Below are positions 22,090-33,523 of a stretch of DNA of 64,000 bases, piece by piece (positions within the stretch are counted from its first letter, which is position 1; each line of letters starts with the position of its first letter). This DNA is from Adiantum capillus-veneris (Eukaryota > Streptophyta > Polypodiopsida > Polypodiales > Pteridaceae): contig CM043942.1 in NCBI GenBank assembly GCA_014529385.2, positions 56,731,340 through 56,795,339 on the forward strand, written 5' to 3'. Under the pieces are notes generated by a model. That model saw nothing but the letters and a program-made list of their open reading frames with translations, made no database searches and was not told the DNA's origin. Position numbers and translations under genes: made by a program.

Positions 22090-22208
22090 ATCCACGACTT
22101 TCTTTTTATGCGGTGGATACCCACGACTTGCTTTCTATGCGGTGGGAACCCACGTCTTGATTTCTATGCGGTGGTTGTGTCCTGTCATGCTTTCTATGCG
22201 GTGGACAT
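22090..22208 (+). repeat. Tandem ~30-bp repeats in chromovirus 5' LTR
   Basis: Four copies of a unit built on TTTCTATGCGGTGG followed by variable ACCCACGTCTTG-like sequence. The array is conserved in the 3' LTR at about 29875-29995. Confidence 0.85.
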
Positions 22209-22880
22209 ACCTAGTTGTATGGGCAGCTAGGAGACAACGGGAGGAGTAAAACTCTCGCTAGAAGGGGGATGTTGTACCTCCAGAACATTGGAATTTTAAT
22301 TGAATAAGTTTGAGTAGAATAAGTTCTGGAATACTGTCTTGGTGCCGTTTGCAATACTGATTGAAGGCTGTTTTAATGAACAATGTGATTCGAAATCTAA
22401 TCAAGGAATCTCTATGTTGAACAACCATTGTGGTAGTAATTAGTACAACCAAGGAAGTGTGAGTGTGGGGGTGGAAAGTGGGGGCTTGGCTTAGATTGCC
22501 AATGCCTATGAGAAGGGTGGTCCTGATTGGTAGTGAACTCTCTGTCTCCATAGTGTTAAAATCGATACTAGTAATACTCATTGCCCCTAGAGCGGTGAAG
22601 TCTCAAGTGTACGTGCCTTTGCAACATGGGGAAAAAGGCACTCGAGGGTTTCCTCCTATTGGAAGGTGGGTCTTAGTATGGCTAGATAGTTTAAGTACGC
22701 TTCCCCTGCGAGGTGGAGCTTGATCTCTTTGCTAGTAGGCTCGAACTCGATTCACTTTGTGATGAGAGATCGTCCGCTAGTTGAACCCTGAACCACTTGT
22801 TTGCTTCCGTTATAGATCTAGTGGCCACCAAGTTCACCATCAGATCCGCCGTTTGATACGGCGGGGTGGTACCTCACACA

Positions 22881-22898
22881 TGGTATCAGAGCCTAGGT
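22881..22898 (+). other. Primer binding site of the chromovirus
   Basis: TGGTATCAGAGCCTAGGT lies two bases after the 5' LTR end. The first 12 bases match the 3' end of plant initiator Met-tRNA, the usual primer. Confidence 0.9.
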
Positions 22899-22992
22899 TA
22901 GGCTGAGAAATAAAGTCGTATTGTTTGAACATTTAAAAGGAAATGAAATTATATAGGTAGATGATCCAAATTCCTTGCATTGGTGTTGCAGG

Positions 22993-24485
22993 AAGACCCT
23001 GTGCTAGAATATCGGAAGTTCCAAGTGTTTGAGATTATTTTATGAGCAAGCTCAACGATCCCCAGTTACCAGTTCAGGCGAGATGTCATGGAGATACTGA
23101 TGAAGGCTCATATGCCACACTCCACTAGCATCGATAGAGGATGGGAACTTGATTGGACACTTGCAGGAGGGGTTTTACTACATCAACGCTCGGAAGCTAG
23201 GATACATGGTTACCGATTTGAAGAAGATACGTTGGGGAGAAGAGTTGAGGGTAGTGGAGTTATTCTATTGCTGCCTACCCAATTGGACCTAACTGTTCTT
23301 AGGCGACTCCAATCAAACCATCAACGACTGGCTCCTGGAAAAGGTCACCGAGGTGATCCAACGAGCAGATTCAAAACTTTTGGAGTACCAAAAGAAGAAT
23401 CTCGGCTCAATATCATAGTTTATTATCCACTCAAGGATGAGTACAGGAACTACTTCACGAACAAGGTAGTGCATCATGTAAACACAATATCCTAGGCGTA
23501 TCTTATATGTAATCCAAAAGGCCATGTAATAAGTTGTTCATTAGTTATCCTAAACCTTGAGGGTTTCAATTGTAATAAATTTTTATCAATAAAGTGCTTT
23601 TTGTCTCTGAATCTCTGTCTCTTGATAAAGTGGAATCTTGAATTTTATTTAAAGTCTCGTGTCTATTTTGAAATCCAAGTAATGGTATCAAGAATCTCGT
23701 ATAACCCATGTAGGCACTGCCTGTTGCTCTGTATTCAACAACGCAAGAGAAGAAGCTCCTCCTTAAGCAAGCCAACCTCTGGTCTTTAAGGGTGTGGGGG
23801 AAAATGTGGAAGAGAGATGCGGAAGTGTGGATGGAAGCCATGGGACGATTGCTTTGAAGCTGTAGGGACCCAACCTGTAAATCAGACCATGCTTGCGATG
23901 TTCCGCTTGACTAGTGATGCCAAGATATGGTGGAAGGAAACATTGCAGGGACCTGGATATTAAGGGATCTTCCAATCCTGGGAGACATCAAAGCTGCAAT
24001 AATGGCGCATTCTTTACCACCTGCCTATAGAACCTTGAAGATGAATGAATTCTTTTCACTTCGGCAGCAGCTGAATTCATCTGTCAAAGAATATTATGCA
24101 AGTTTGTCACTCTTTGGAGATATGCTCCTAAGATGACCTTGGAACAACAGGTGGAGAGGTTCTGCCAAGGGCTAATCGACCCTTTGAATACTCGGTTGGA
24201 AGCTCTCAGGCCAACGACACTACAGGATGCCTTATTGAGGGCCAAACCTCTAGCTTTTCTAGTACAAAAGGTTATCAGAACAGGAGGAATCATTGGGAGA
24301 GAGGGCAAGGACAACTTCTTGGAATAATAGACCAGCCAACCAAGCATATGACCAGTGCCCTATTGTGGCTACCGCCACAACCACGGAGTTTCCAGATGTT
24401 CGATGCTATGGTTGCGGCGAGTATGGACATTATAGATCAAGTGCCCCAGGAACATTCAGGCAACCAACGCCAATGCCATACCCTT
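22993..24485 (+). pseudogene. gag: Chromovirus gag
   Basis: The first ~800 bp have broken frames with no motif I recognise, though 23088-23495 is open for 135 codons. From about 23810 the capsid domain is readable across frameshifts: EVWMEAMGRL, then LTSDAKIWWKETL near 23907-23940, the Retrotrans_gag core. NEFFSLRQQLNSSVKEYYASL near 24048 and PLNTRLEALRPTTLQDALLRA near 24180 complete it. The nucleocapsid knuckle CYGCGEYGHYRSSAP at about 24403-24447 has C-x2-C and H, but Ser-Ser-Ala stands where the final Cys is expected. Confidence 0.8.
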
Positions 24486-24639
24486 GAATATCCATGGGTG
24501 TGGCCAAGCTAACGGAAAGAGGAAGGATGAATAGAGGACGAGGGCGTGGAGCTACCGCCAGAGTGAATGCCGCAGTGGTACAACCAACTGTGGGTGATGA
24601 AGTAGTGGAGAGAGCAACCCTACATGCTGCAATTGACAA

Positions 24640-25015
24640 TCCCAATGGTTGCGAGCAATACACAGTCATTCATACGCCAGGATCTCTCAGAGGTGAACAA
24701 GTTAACTTCCTTATAGATTGTGGTAGTACTCTTTCATTTCTTTCACCCAGATTCATGAGGAAGCTAAAGCGAGATAAGTATCCAACAGCAAGCTAGTTGT
24801 AGAGTTAGCAAATGGCAAGGAAGTAGTATCTCAACATTGTGCAGGAAAAATCGACTTTGATTTAGGGGGACACCCAACTTCTGCCCAATTCCGAACCCTA
24901 CCCTTAGGATTCTTTGATGGGATACTAGGGATGGATTGGCTAAAGCAAAATAGGGCCCACATACATTGTGCACAAGGAAACTTTACCTTTACAGATAACT
25001 TGGGTAATGAAGCCT
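24640..25015 (+). pseudogene. Chromovirus protease
   Basis: Aspartic protease of the polyprotein. The active site reads FLIDCGSTLSFLS at about 24706-24745, where the canonical DSGS/DSGA triad is DCGS, with Cys in place of Ser. The distal motif DGILGMDWL near 24915-24945 (usual ILGMDWL) is intact in a shifted frame. A frameshift lies near 24785. Confidence 0.8.
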
Positions 25016-25149
25016 TAATCTAGGGGAAAAATGGAGACCTAGGACTACTCTAGTTAAGGCCATCAAAATTTTGAAGGGACTAAGAAAGGGACAACAAATT
25101 TATGCAGTAAAGCTCAACAAGGTGGACCAATCAGATACCTCACTTCGAC

Positions 25150-25900
25150 CAAACTAGTTGAGGGAGTATGATGATGTATTCCTGAAGACCTTACGAATCT
25201 TCCGCCACATAGAGAGGTTGATCATGAGATTGAGACTATCCTGGATGTGAACCTATCTCAAAAAGACCTTATAAAATGTCACTTCCAGAGGCCATCGAAA
25301 TCAGGGAACAACTTAGGCAAATCATTGAGCAAGGATTCATTCGACCAAATACTTCTCCTTGGGGTGCAGCAGTTCTTTTTCAGAAGAAGAAGGATGGAAC
25401 CTTAAGGTTATGCATAGATTACGTGGACTGAACCAGGTAACTGTCAAGAACAAGTATCAATTCCAAGGATTGACGAACTCTTGGACAGGCTCCACGGTGC
25501 CAAAATGTTTACAAAGATTGATCTAAGGTCAGGATATTACCAAATAAGGATTGATCTAAGGTCAGGATATTACAAATAAGGATCAAGGAATCAGATATTC
25601 CAAAGACGGCTTTCAACACTAGGTATGGGCACAACGAATTCACAGTAATGTCTTTTGGTCTAACAAATGCTCCTGCAAGCTTCAATCGGCTTATGCAGGA
25701 TATTTTCAGACCTTACCTGGATGATTTTGTCTTGGTTTTCTTTGATGACATTCTGATCTATTCTAAGAATGAGGCAGATCACGAAGAACATGTTTCAAAG
25801 TACTTGATCTTCTTCTTCGGAACACCAACTTTACGCTAAAGAGAGCAAGTGCATTTTTGCTCACCAAAGGTCAACTATCTTGGAATTTTCATATTGGCTG
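25150..25900 (+). pseudogene. Chromovirus reverse transcriptase
   Basis: The frame shows EVDHEIETI near 25215, [18 protein letters not shown] near 25330-25380 and [12 protein letters not shown] at about 25390-25425. [15 protein letters not shown] is near 25510, followed by a short duplication. [17 protein letters not shown] begins at 25648, and the catalytic [11 protein letters not shown] is at about 25740-25770. All RT blocks are present, with frameshifts near 25200, 25430, 25560 and 25800. Confidence 0.9.
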
Positions 25901-26129
25901 AAGGGATTTCAAAGTCAAGGATATTGTTGATTGGCCTCAACCATCCACCGTCAGCGAAATAAGAGGATTTCTTGGAATAAAGGGATGGTACATGATTTTT
26001 GTCAAGGAATGCACGTATTGCTTCACCTTTGATGGAACTCTTGAAGAAAGGAATGAGGATCGAATGGAAGACCAAGCACGAGTCTAGCTTTGCTAAGCTA
26101 AAAGAATTCTTGGTCTCAGATCCTATTTT

Positions 26130-26475
26130 AAGCTTCCAGACTTCAGTAAAGAATTTGAAGTAGCAACCGATGCTAGCAAATCTGCTTTAGGCGGAGTTCT
26201 TACTCAAGAAGGAAGACTGGTGGCGTATACTTTGCGAAAGCTGAGGGATCATGAGAAGAATTATCCTACTCATGATTTGGAACTTTTAGCTGTTACACAT
26301 GCGTTGAAGTTATGGAGACATTATCTTCTTGGGCGCAATTTTCAGCTAGTGATAGACCCAAAGAGCTTAAAATGGATGTTTACTCAACCTATTCTCAATA
26401 TGCGACAACGGCGATGGATAGAGCTATTACAGGAATATGACCTTGACATAAAGTATAGAACAGAGAAGTAAAATG
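26130..26475 (+). pseudogene. Chromovirus RNase H
   Basis: EVATDASKSALGGVL (first catalytic Asp) at about 26155, VAYTLRKLRDHEKNYPTHD from 26220, ELLAVTHALKLWRHYLLG with the catalytic Glu, and VIDPKSLKWMF with the Asp of the third motif (usually TDHKSL). The frame is open from 26220 to 26471. ADVLSRKS follows at about 26480 after one stop. Confidence 0.9.
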
Positions 26476-26739
26476 CAGTTGCAGATGTTCTTAGCCGAAA
26501 ATCTTTTCTCGGTGCTATCTCTATTCCAAATAACCCTATCTGGGATAGAATCAAAGAAGCATCCTTGGTAGATCCAGAGTACAACGTATAGTATCATTAG
26601 TTCAACTTCTTTGATTCTATCTGGGATAGAATCAAAGAAGCATCCTTGGTAGATCCAGAGTACCAACGTATAATATCATTAGTTCAACATAACAAGATGC
26701 CTGAAGCCAAAGATTACTCTCTTATGGAGGATGTCTTTA

Positions 26740-28000
26740 CTACAGACATAGACTCTGTGTACCAGAGATCCAGCCTTAAAGAAGGCCATTTTGTATGAAG
26801 CACACGATAGCTCTACATCTGGACATCCAGGCTATGCTAAAACTCTTCATAATGTCAGGAGGAGTTATTTTGGTCTGGAATGAAAGGAGACTTACTTCGC
26901 TATGTTAGGAAATGTCTTTCTTGTCAGCGGATAAAAGGCCAAAAGGATCAAGTTACTAGGGCAACTTCAACCTCTTGACATACCCAGATGAAATGGGAAT
27001 GCATCAGTATGGATTTTGTTATAGGATTACCTTCTACAGGAGGTTATGATTCTATTTTTGTGGGTTGTTGATATGCTCACAAAAGTGGCTCATCTAATAC
27101 CCGTAAAGACAACCTTTACTGCTTCAGATGTTAGCCAGGTATTCATCAAGGAGATTTTTAGGCACATGATCTACCCAAGCGTATTGTCAGTGATAGAGAT
27201 GCCAAGTTTACATCAAACTTTTGGAGTTCTCTTTTCAATCTATTAGGTCACAATTAGCTTTCAGTACATCAATACCATCCGCAGACAGATGGGAAAACTG
27301 AAAGAGTTAATCAAGTCATCGAGGACATTCTCAGACAGATGGGAAAACTGAAAGAGTTAATCAAGTCATCGAGGACATTCTCAGACAGATGGGAAAAACT
27401 GAAAGAGTTAATCAAGTCATCGAGGACATTCTCAGAGCCTATTGTTCGCAAGAACCAAAGAAGTGGTTCCCATCCGCAGACAGATGGGAAAACTGAAAGA
27501 GTTAATCAAGTCATCGAGGACATTCTCAGAGCCTATTGTTCGCAAGAACCAAAGAAGTGGTTACAATATCTACCTTTGGTGGAGTATGCTTATAATTCTT
27601 CCGAACATAGAATCATTGGAATGTCACCTTTCAAAGCTCTTTATGGACAGGACTGTTTAGCACCACTGAACTTCTCAGATCCAACCATGAGGGTAGAAGC
27701 CTCTAGGAAGATGTTAGAAGATATGGAAGCTCAGACTAGAGCTATTCGCCAGGACATTCAGGCAGCTCAGAATAGGCAAAAGCACTATGCAGATAAGACC
27801 GTTCAGAAAGAACTTTCAAGAAGGGGATAAGGTTTTTCTGCGAGTCTGACCGTTACCTGCAAACTTGAAGGTTCATGATGTATTCCACGTCAGCTTACTC
27901 AAACCCTATATTCCTAACCCTGATCAATTCTTGAACTCAGATCAGATTGTCATGCCAGCACAAGGAGTTCTCGAGCTCCAACCTGACTATGTACTTAAAA
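26740..28000 (+). pseudogene. Chromovirus integrase
   Basis: The zinc-binding region reads GHPGYAKTLHNVRRSYF near 26820 and CLSCQ near 26910. The core has MDFVIGLPSTGGYDSIF (first Asp) near 27006, [13 protein letters not shown] (second Asp) near 27185 across a shift, and QTDGKTERVNQ (catalytic Glu) near 27285. The segment coding this last motif is repeated four times. LPLVEYAYNSSEH lies near 27560. The C-terminal part, KVHDVFHVSLLKPYIPNP, is near 27865. It is clearly inactive as read. Confidence 0.9.
27282..27530 (+). repeat. Four direct copies of a 50-bp integrase segment
   Basis: CAGACAGATGGGAAAACTGA begins copies at 27282, 27332, 27382 and 27477. The first three are head to tail at 50-bp spacing. 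The fourth follows a duplicated GAGCCTATTGTTCGCAAG segment. The unit codes the catalytic-Glu region of integrase. Confidence 0.9.
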
Positions 28001-28019
28001 CAGGGAAAGAAAGTTACGC

Positions 28020-28135
28020 AACAGAACTATCACAGAGCATCTAGTAAAGTGGAAGGATTACCCTGAAGAAGATGCAACTTGGGAGGACGAACCAACGCTC
28101 ATAAAAGATTACCAAAACACATTCTTGAGATGAGG
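28020..28135 (+). pseudogene. Chromovirus chromodomain
   Basis: EHLVKWKDYPEEDATWEDE at about 28038-28095, the chromodomain signature (aromatic cage W-K-x-Y, then ATWE) found at the integrase C terminus of chromoviruses, where it steers integration towards modified histone H3. A frameshift lies just upstream. Confidence 0.9.
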
Positions 28136-28153
28136 ACATCTCAAATTTTTCAT

Positions 28154-28164
28154 GTTGGGGAGGT
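28154..28164 (+). other. Polypurine tract of the chromovirus
   Basis: TTGGGGAGGT-type purine run immediately before the 3' LTR. Confidence 0.7.
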
Positions 28165-28877
28165 TGTAAGGTCTATGACCCCGATAAAAAAGAGCACCAT
28201 TGTACCTTGAAATGAATATACTGGAAAAAGTTACTATTTTCAGCAGTTTTCCGAATTCTGTCAGTGCCATGATGTTTAGAATATTTTAAAGCTTCGAAAT
28301 GTGAATTAAAATAATTTTTGTAAAAAATTCAAAAATACTAAGTTTTTGGTCTCCTGACCTGTCCAGTTTTGATCGTCTTGAAAAACAGCACCCGTACCTC
28401 GAATTTAAAAAAAATGCATTTTTGGACCCCGGGGGCTGCTAAATATAGCAGGTACTCGGGCCAGTACGCCTTAGTTAGAGCTTGCTATAGCAATTTTCGG
28501 CATCAAATTCGACTCTATTGATCCGACCTTACCCTAAGATCAATTTTTTCCCAAATTTTTCATTACCCCGGGGGCTCGAGGCTGTGTGGAGGGAGCAGTT
28601 CCAGGCCACTCCAGGTCAGCTTTAGTAAAGGGGGCGCCTTTTGTCTTGTGGGAGTCTTGGGAGATTTTCCAAGCTTGCAACTAAGTGTGAGAGCCAGTTA
28701 ACCAAGCAAACTGGACACTTGGTGGGTAGGCAACTGGACTTGCCATGCTTAACTGGAGTAGCTCCCAGATGCAAATAGCAAGCAGGTTCGATTTTTAGCT
28801 TGAGGAGGCCTATTTAAAGGTGTGCTGACAAATTACACACACACATGCTCACACACACACCAATACACACACACACA

Positions 28878-28925
<48 letters not shown>

Positions 28926-30656
28926 TGGGGAGGTGCTGCCGCACACACACAGTTTTTGAAGGAGAAAGCGAGCAGGGAGGTGATGCCGAAATTCTCATCT
29001 TGAGGATTCATTGGATCAGAAAAATCAAAGGATTCTCAGCCCTAATCACGGTAATTATGGTTTAATTACGGTTCTTCTTAAATCTCATCATTACTCTCCC
29101 ATATTCTTCGTCTACTATGCCTACTTTCAGATATAATTCCCAATATGCTCTCTAAGTTTACATAGCTATACTCCATTACACAATCATCATTCAATTAGCT
29201 AATTTATGCAGCCATTTATCATCCTTAATCAAGGATTAATACATGATTGGAAAGATTCTCTCTCTAGGTAGCATAGTTAATAAATTATCAGGTGTAGATT
29301 TGATGAAATTCATTCTTTTACCACTCAATAGTGTTGTAATTAAATTAGATCAATATTCTCCCACATTAAAATGTGATTAAGGATGAAAGTAATCCATCAT
29401 TAGGCCATTAAGAAGAGAATTTTCTATCACACATGCCTGCGGTAATTCTGCATCTTCAAATCGCTCTAGGAAAATGATTGAGCTTGCTTACTTTGTCTCT
29501 TTTGTAAATCGATTAGTAAAACTATGAATTTCTTAATCATCTAAGCCAAGTGATTAACCTTAGAACCAGTTCCCATAGGGTAAATAAAGAATTACCCTTA
29601 AAATTGTTAGGTCTTGAAGGAAAAATCTAATCTCTTGCATAAGGAGGATTCTTTAATGATTTTAATCTGCCAATTGGTTTGTTATTATGCTCTCGGACTA
29701 TAGCTCTTTTTCAAGTTTATCATTTAAAGTAGTGAGTAAAATGGCCCGGTTAAGAGAACTGCTAGGAAAAATTTAGCTCGACATGTTCATTCTATTTACA
29801 ATGTTGAATCAGTCCTGACCCCCCTACTGATCATAGGGGGCAGAGTTCCTCGTTAAGGGCTCTTGAATCCACGACTTTCTTTTTTATGCGGTGGATATCC
29901 ACGACTTGCTTTCTATGCGGTGGGAACCCACGTCTTGATTTCTATGCGGTGGTTGTGTCCATGTCATGCTTTCTATGCGGTGGACATACCTAGTTGTATG
30001 GGCAGCTAGGAGACAACGGGAGGAGTAAACTCTCGCTAGAAGGGGGATGTTGTACCTCTAGAACATTGGAATTTTATTGAATAAGTTTGAGTAGAATAAG
30101 TTCTAGAATACTGTCTTGGTGCCGTTTGCAATACTGATTGAAGGGCTGTCTTAATGAACAATGTGATTCGAAAATCTAATCAAGGAATCTCTATGTTGAA
30201 CAACCATTGTGGTAGTAATTAGGACACACAAGGAAGTGTGAGTGTGGGGGTGGAAAGTGGGGGCTTGGCTCAGATTGCCAATGCCTATGAGAAGGGTGGT
30301 CCTGATTGGTAGTGAACTCTCTGTCTCCATAGTGTTAAAATCAATACTAGTAATACTCATTGCCCTAGAGAGGTGAAGTCTCAAGTGTACGTGCCTCTGC
30401 AACATGGGGAAAAAGGCACTCAAGGTTTCTCTCCTCTTGGAAGGTGGGTCTTAGTATGGCTAGATAGTTTAAGTACGCTTCCCCTGCGAGGTGGAGCTAG
30501 ATCTCTTTGCTAGTAGGCTCGAACTCGATTCACTTTGTGATGAGAGATCGTCCGCTAGTTGAACCTGAACCACTTTGTTTGCTTCCGTTATAGATCTAGT
30601 GGCCACCAAGTTCACATCAGATCCGCCGTTTGATACGGCGGGGTGGGGACCTCACA
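28165..30656 (+). repeat. 3' LTR of the chromovirus
   Basis: Direct repeat of 20111-22878, shorter mainly because it lacks the ~300 bp that contain the exon-like segment. At that point it reads GAGAACTGCTAGG, joining the two flanks at a 2-bp microhomology. The CA tract and the tandem repeats are retained. Confidence 0.95.
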
Positions 30657-30727
30657 CTAGTTCTAACTACCATCCCACCAATTTATACCATGAGAGGCTC
30701 AAGATACCTAAAATATGGTGACACACA
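30657..30727 (+). other. Host-like sequence between chromovirus and LINE C
   Basis: About 70 bp that continue the sequence interrupted at 20110. They end in GGTGACACACA, the target-site duplication of LINE C. Confidence 0.5.
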
Positions 30728-31189
30728 GGTTCTTAACACACAGGTCCTTAGAGTTAGAACCAAGTGGGATGATTAGCCCCTCACCGTTGTGAATGTGTAT
30801 GGCCCCTACAATGAAAAGGGTAAAGCTAAGTTGGGATGCATCTCAGGGATACTCTGATAGAAGGGGAGTGTCTGATGGTTGGAGATTTCAATATGGTAGA
30901 GGAGAGTAAGGACAAAACCGGTTCCACCAGTATGTTGGCTGGCACGAAAAATCTAAATGATTGATCTTGTGTGGTAAGTGGGCTATGGTTGATTTGTGGG
31001 AGGTGGGCCCTGGAACAATATGCCTGGGTTTACCTACACAAGGCTTGAGTATGCGTGCACTGCCTCCAGGCTTGACAGACGGTATTATTCTCACAACCTG
31101 ACTGGATCCCGTCAATGCTAGAGATAAGAGAGGGCTGATCAAACCATCCCAAACACGTATGTTGCTCTCAATTTAAGCATTGGCCCCCT

Positions 31190-32220
31190 ATTACAATGAT
31201 GCGAGTGTCTTACAAAAGTATTGCAAGGTAGTAGCCTCAAACTAACTCCCTTGCTGAAACAGATCATATCTTCCCATAAGCATGGGTTCATTAAGGGAAG
31301 ATCCTTTTTTTACAACATCTTGGCATAAATGGTGGACATAGAATACATAGACTCCACCAAGCAAGAGTGCATTATGCTATAGCTAGACCTTGATAATGCT
31401 TATGAAAAAATAACATGGTCATATATAGAAGCTGTCATGGAAGCTTTAGGATTTGGCCTCGCTTGTGTCGCCTCATTCGCACGTTGGGGACTGGCAAACA
31501 GTCAGAGCTCTTATTTTTTAATAGAAATGGTGGGATCCTTCGAGGTCAAAAGGTCTATTAAGCAGGGATGCCCGTGGCCCCTTATCTTTGCCATTGAATC
31601 ACATCCTCTCATCACGATGCTCGCTAGTGCTGAGCGAGAGGAGTCAAAAGGCCTAACTTTTTCGGTCAATGAATAGCTCTTGGCAAAACTGTTCGTAGAC
31701 GATTTCGCTCCTCTTCTTGAAAGCATGCCCCCAGGTTGTCATGAAGCTTGGAGATTTCACAAAGGTTTGCTGTGGCCTCAGGTTTAAGTGTAATATTGAG
31801 AAGTCAAGGCTGATCTTCCTGTCAAAAATGACTCCTTTGACCGTTTTGATTGGTCAAGTGAGATTGTCTCAAAAGGGAATACATTCAGACACTTCCCCCC
31901 CCCCCGGGGGGTTGATGTAACTCACAAACAAAGATTTCATTAGGTCCTTGCAAAAGTCGAAACAAAAATAAGAAGGTGGGAGTATGCTCTTCTCCATTCT
32001 CGAGCTGGATTAAAGCGATTAATTCATTCATGCTCCCCTATATTTCCTTCACCAGCTCGCTTCTGTGTCACTGGAAAGAGTTCCTAAAACAAGAAAAAAT
32101 ATTTTTATGGAAAAAAAACACAAAATACTCTAGACCATGGAGTGGGCCAGATGGGAGTCGGTCGCTCCACCAGTGGACTAAGGAGGTCTCGGAATTCTTA
32201 ACCCAGTTGCCATGCTAAGG
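31190..32220 (+). pseudogene. LINE C reverse transcriptase
   Basis: Broken RT homologous to LINE A and B. LDLDNAYEKITWSYIEAVME near 31384-31440 has Asn in place of Lys in the DLDKAYD box. RSIKQGCPWPLIF lies near 31550-31585. FVDDF stands at about 31690-31705 for the usual FADDS, keeping the Asp pair. A run of 11 C and 6 G at 31895-31911 interrupts the thumb region. The thumb continues to about 32220 with FLWKKNTKYSRPW. Confidence 0.85.
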
Positions 32221-32879
32221 CCGCTGCACCAAATTTGTGGTCTCATTTGCTAAACAAGACAAGCTTTGGCAATTATGACAAAGATATGCTAGATGCAACT
32301 AAACTTGTTCAAAAGGTATTAGGTGGCATGATAAGCTCTTAGCCCTAACGTGGTCTACCCTAAGTGTGGGAGGCATCCCAAGGGAACTGGTAAGGAAGTG
32401 CAAAAGTGTAGCTGGGGTCCTAGAGTGGGAAGAAGAAACCAGGACTTCAAAAAATCCATCTTGCATTGGTCCCCTTGGCTCTGAAAGTTGTAGGACCACA
32501 CAAAGCCCCTATTGGATAGGAACTACCAAGAAAGTGAATAATAAGGGTCTAAATCAAATAGCTCCGTTTTGGTATGATAACGATAAGAGCTGGAAACCAT
32601 TGACTTGCTAGAAACCCAGTATCAACTAAATGGATTTGAGATATTGTTAGTCAACAGAGTGATAAAAGAGCTTGACAATGTTGTAATGCCAATCTATGAA
32701 TGCGGATTTGAGTGGAATGCCTGGAGATGACCCAAAAGTAGTCTTTATTGGAGACCCCATTCTAAAGGCATATATCATGCAATTATGCATGAGAATAATT
32801 GGTCAGTCCCCTCAACAAAATATGGAAGAGAAAATGGCCAAAAGAATGGTGGGAGAAAGTTATGGAGAACATTTGAAGC

Positions 32880-33360
32880 CAAAGTGGCCATAGTTTATGC
32901 AGATATTTTCTATGGAAGTTAATGTGGCGTGCTCTACCAATGGGTGTAAAGATCCAAGAGAGAGGAATTGGGTCAGATCAATGCTTGGAGTGCACGATAG
33001 CTAGTGAGGATCTAGCCCACCTATTCATGGAATGCCAGAGATAGGAGGCTTGCTAGGTAAAATTTGCAAGTGGGTGTCCAAAGGACATGGTATATCAGAT
33101 TCTTCAAGATTGATATGTTCCTTGGTGGCTGGAAGTTGGGAAGTCCTTCCATTCTCATCTGCACTCAAAATGTCATGTACTGCTTCTTTCATTATATGTC
33201 ACAGGCAAGAACGGCGTGTGTTTGAAGGCGATCTTAACGTGGCAAGCTATCAAAGATTATACAAGAAAGCACAGTGGTGATCTGTACGCTCATATGCAAC
33301 CAAGACTCGACTGACTGGTCTAGGGCTACCCATGCCATGTTGTTAACTTGCGATAAGTAA
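32880..33360 (+). pseudogene. LINE C zf-RVT region and ORF2 end
   Basis: LPMGVKIQERGIGSDQCLEC spans about 32935-32995, followed by LAHLFMECQR and, after a shift, GRICKWVSKGHG. FEGDLNVASYQRLYKKA near 33215 matches the FERNREVASF segment of LINE B. Confidence 0.7.
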
Positions 33361-33506
33361 AGGCTAGTACTATAGTGCACCCTACTTTGCTAAGCCAATA
33401 AAGCCTCGACGAGAGGTGATAGACATCCAACTTTTTTACTTGAGCACCTCAAGCTCAGTTTGAGCTTGAGGTTAAATGTATTTTTATGGCATGATTAATA
33501 CAATTC

Positions 33507-33523
33507 ACTCACAAATTGTGAGT
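33507..33523 (+). repeat. 17-bp palindrome at LINE C 3' end
   Basis: ACTCACAAATTGTGAGT, the counterpart of 19865-19880, eight bases before the terminal A-rich tail. Confidence 0.75.

Larger units (their letters stand above)
20111..22878 (+). repeat. 5' LTR of the chromovirus
   Basis: Begins TGTAAGGTCT and ends ACCTCACA. It contains a CA microsatellite (about 20759-20833), an exon-like segment (21661-21984) absent from the other LTR, and four ~30-bp tandem repeats (22090-22208). Confidence 0.95.
20111..30656 (+). mobile_element. Complete chromovirus (Ty3/gypsy with chromodomain)
   Basis: Direct LTRs at 20111-22878 and 28165-30656 flank a ~5.3 kb interior that carries an initiator-Met primer site, gag with a CCHC knuckle, PR, RT, RNase H, IN and a C-terminal chromodomain. 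CTAG flanks both ends (20106-20109 and 30657-30660). The interior has many frameshifts and several short direct duplications (25.5, 26.6 and 27.3-27.5 kb). Confidence 0.95.

Noticed and set aside
22090-22208. Regularly spaced repeats resembling a CRISPR array
   Set aside because: Only four short imperfect units in both LTRs of a plant retrotransposon, with no cas genes and no plant precedent.
22881-22898. tRNA gene fragments at the primer binding sites
   Set aside because: Only 12-18 bases match tRNA 3' ends beside LTR edges, with no cloverleaf around them.
27282-27530. 50-bp direct repeats as a CRISPR-like or satellite array
   Set aside because: Units are directly adjacent, without spacers, and are duplicated integrase coding sequence.
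31895-31911. C11G6 run as a G-quadruplex or regulatory element
   Set aside because: A single homopolymer junction inside decayed RT coding, with no repeat of G-tracts; more likely an error or slippage.
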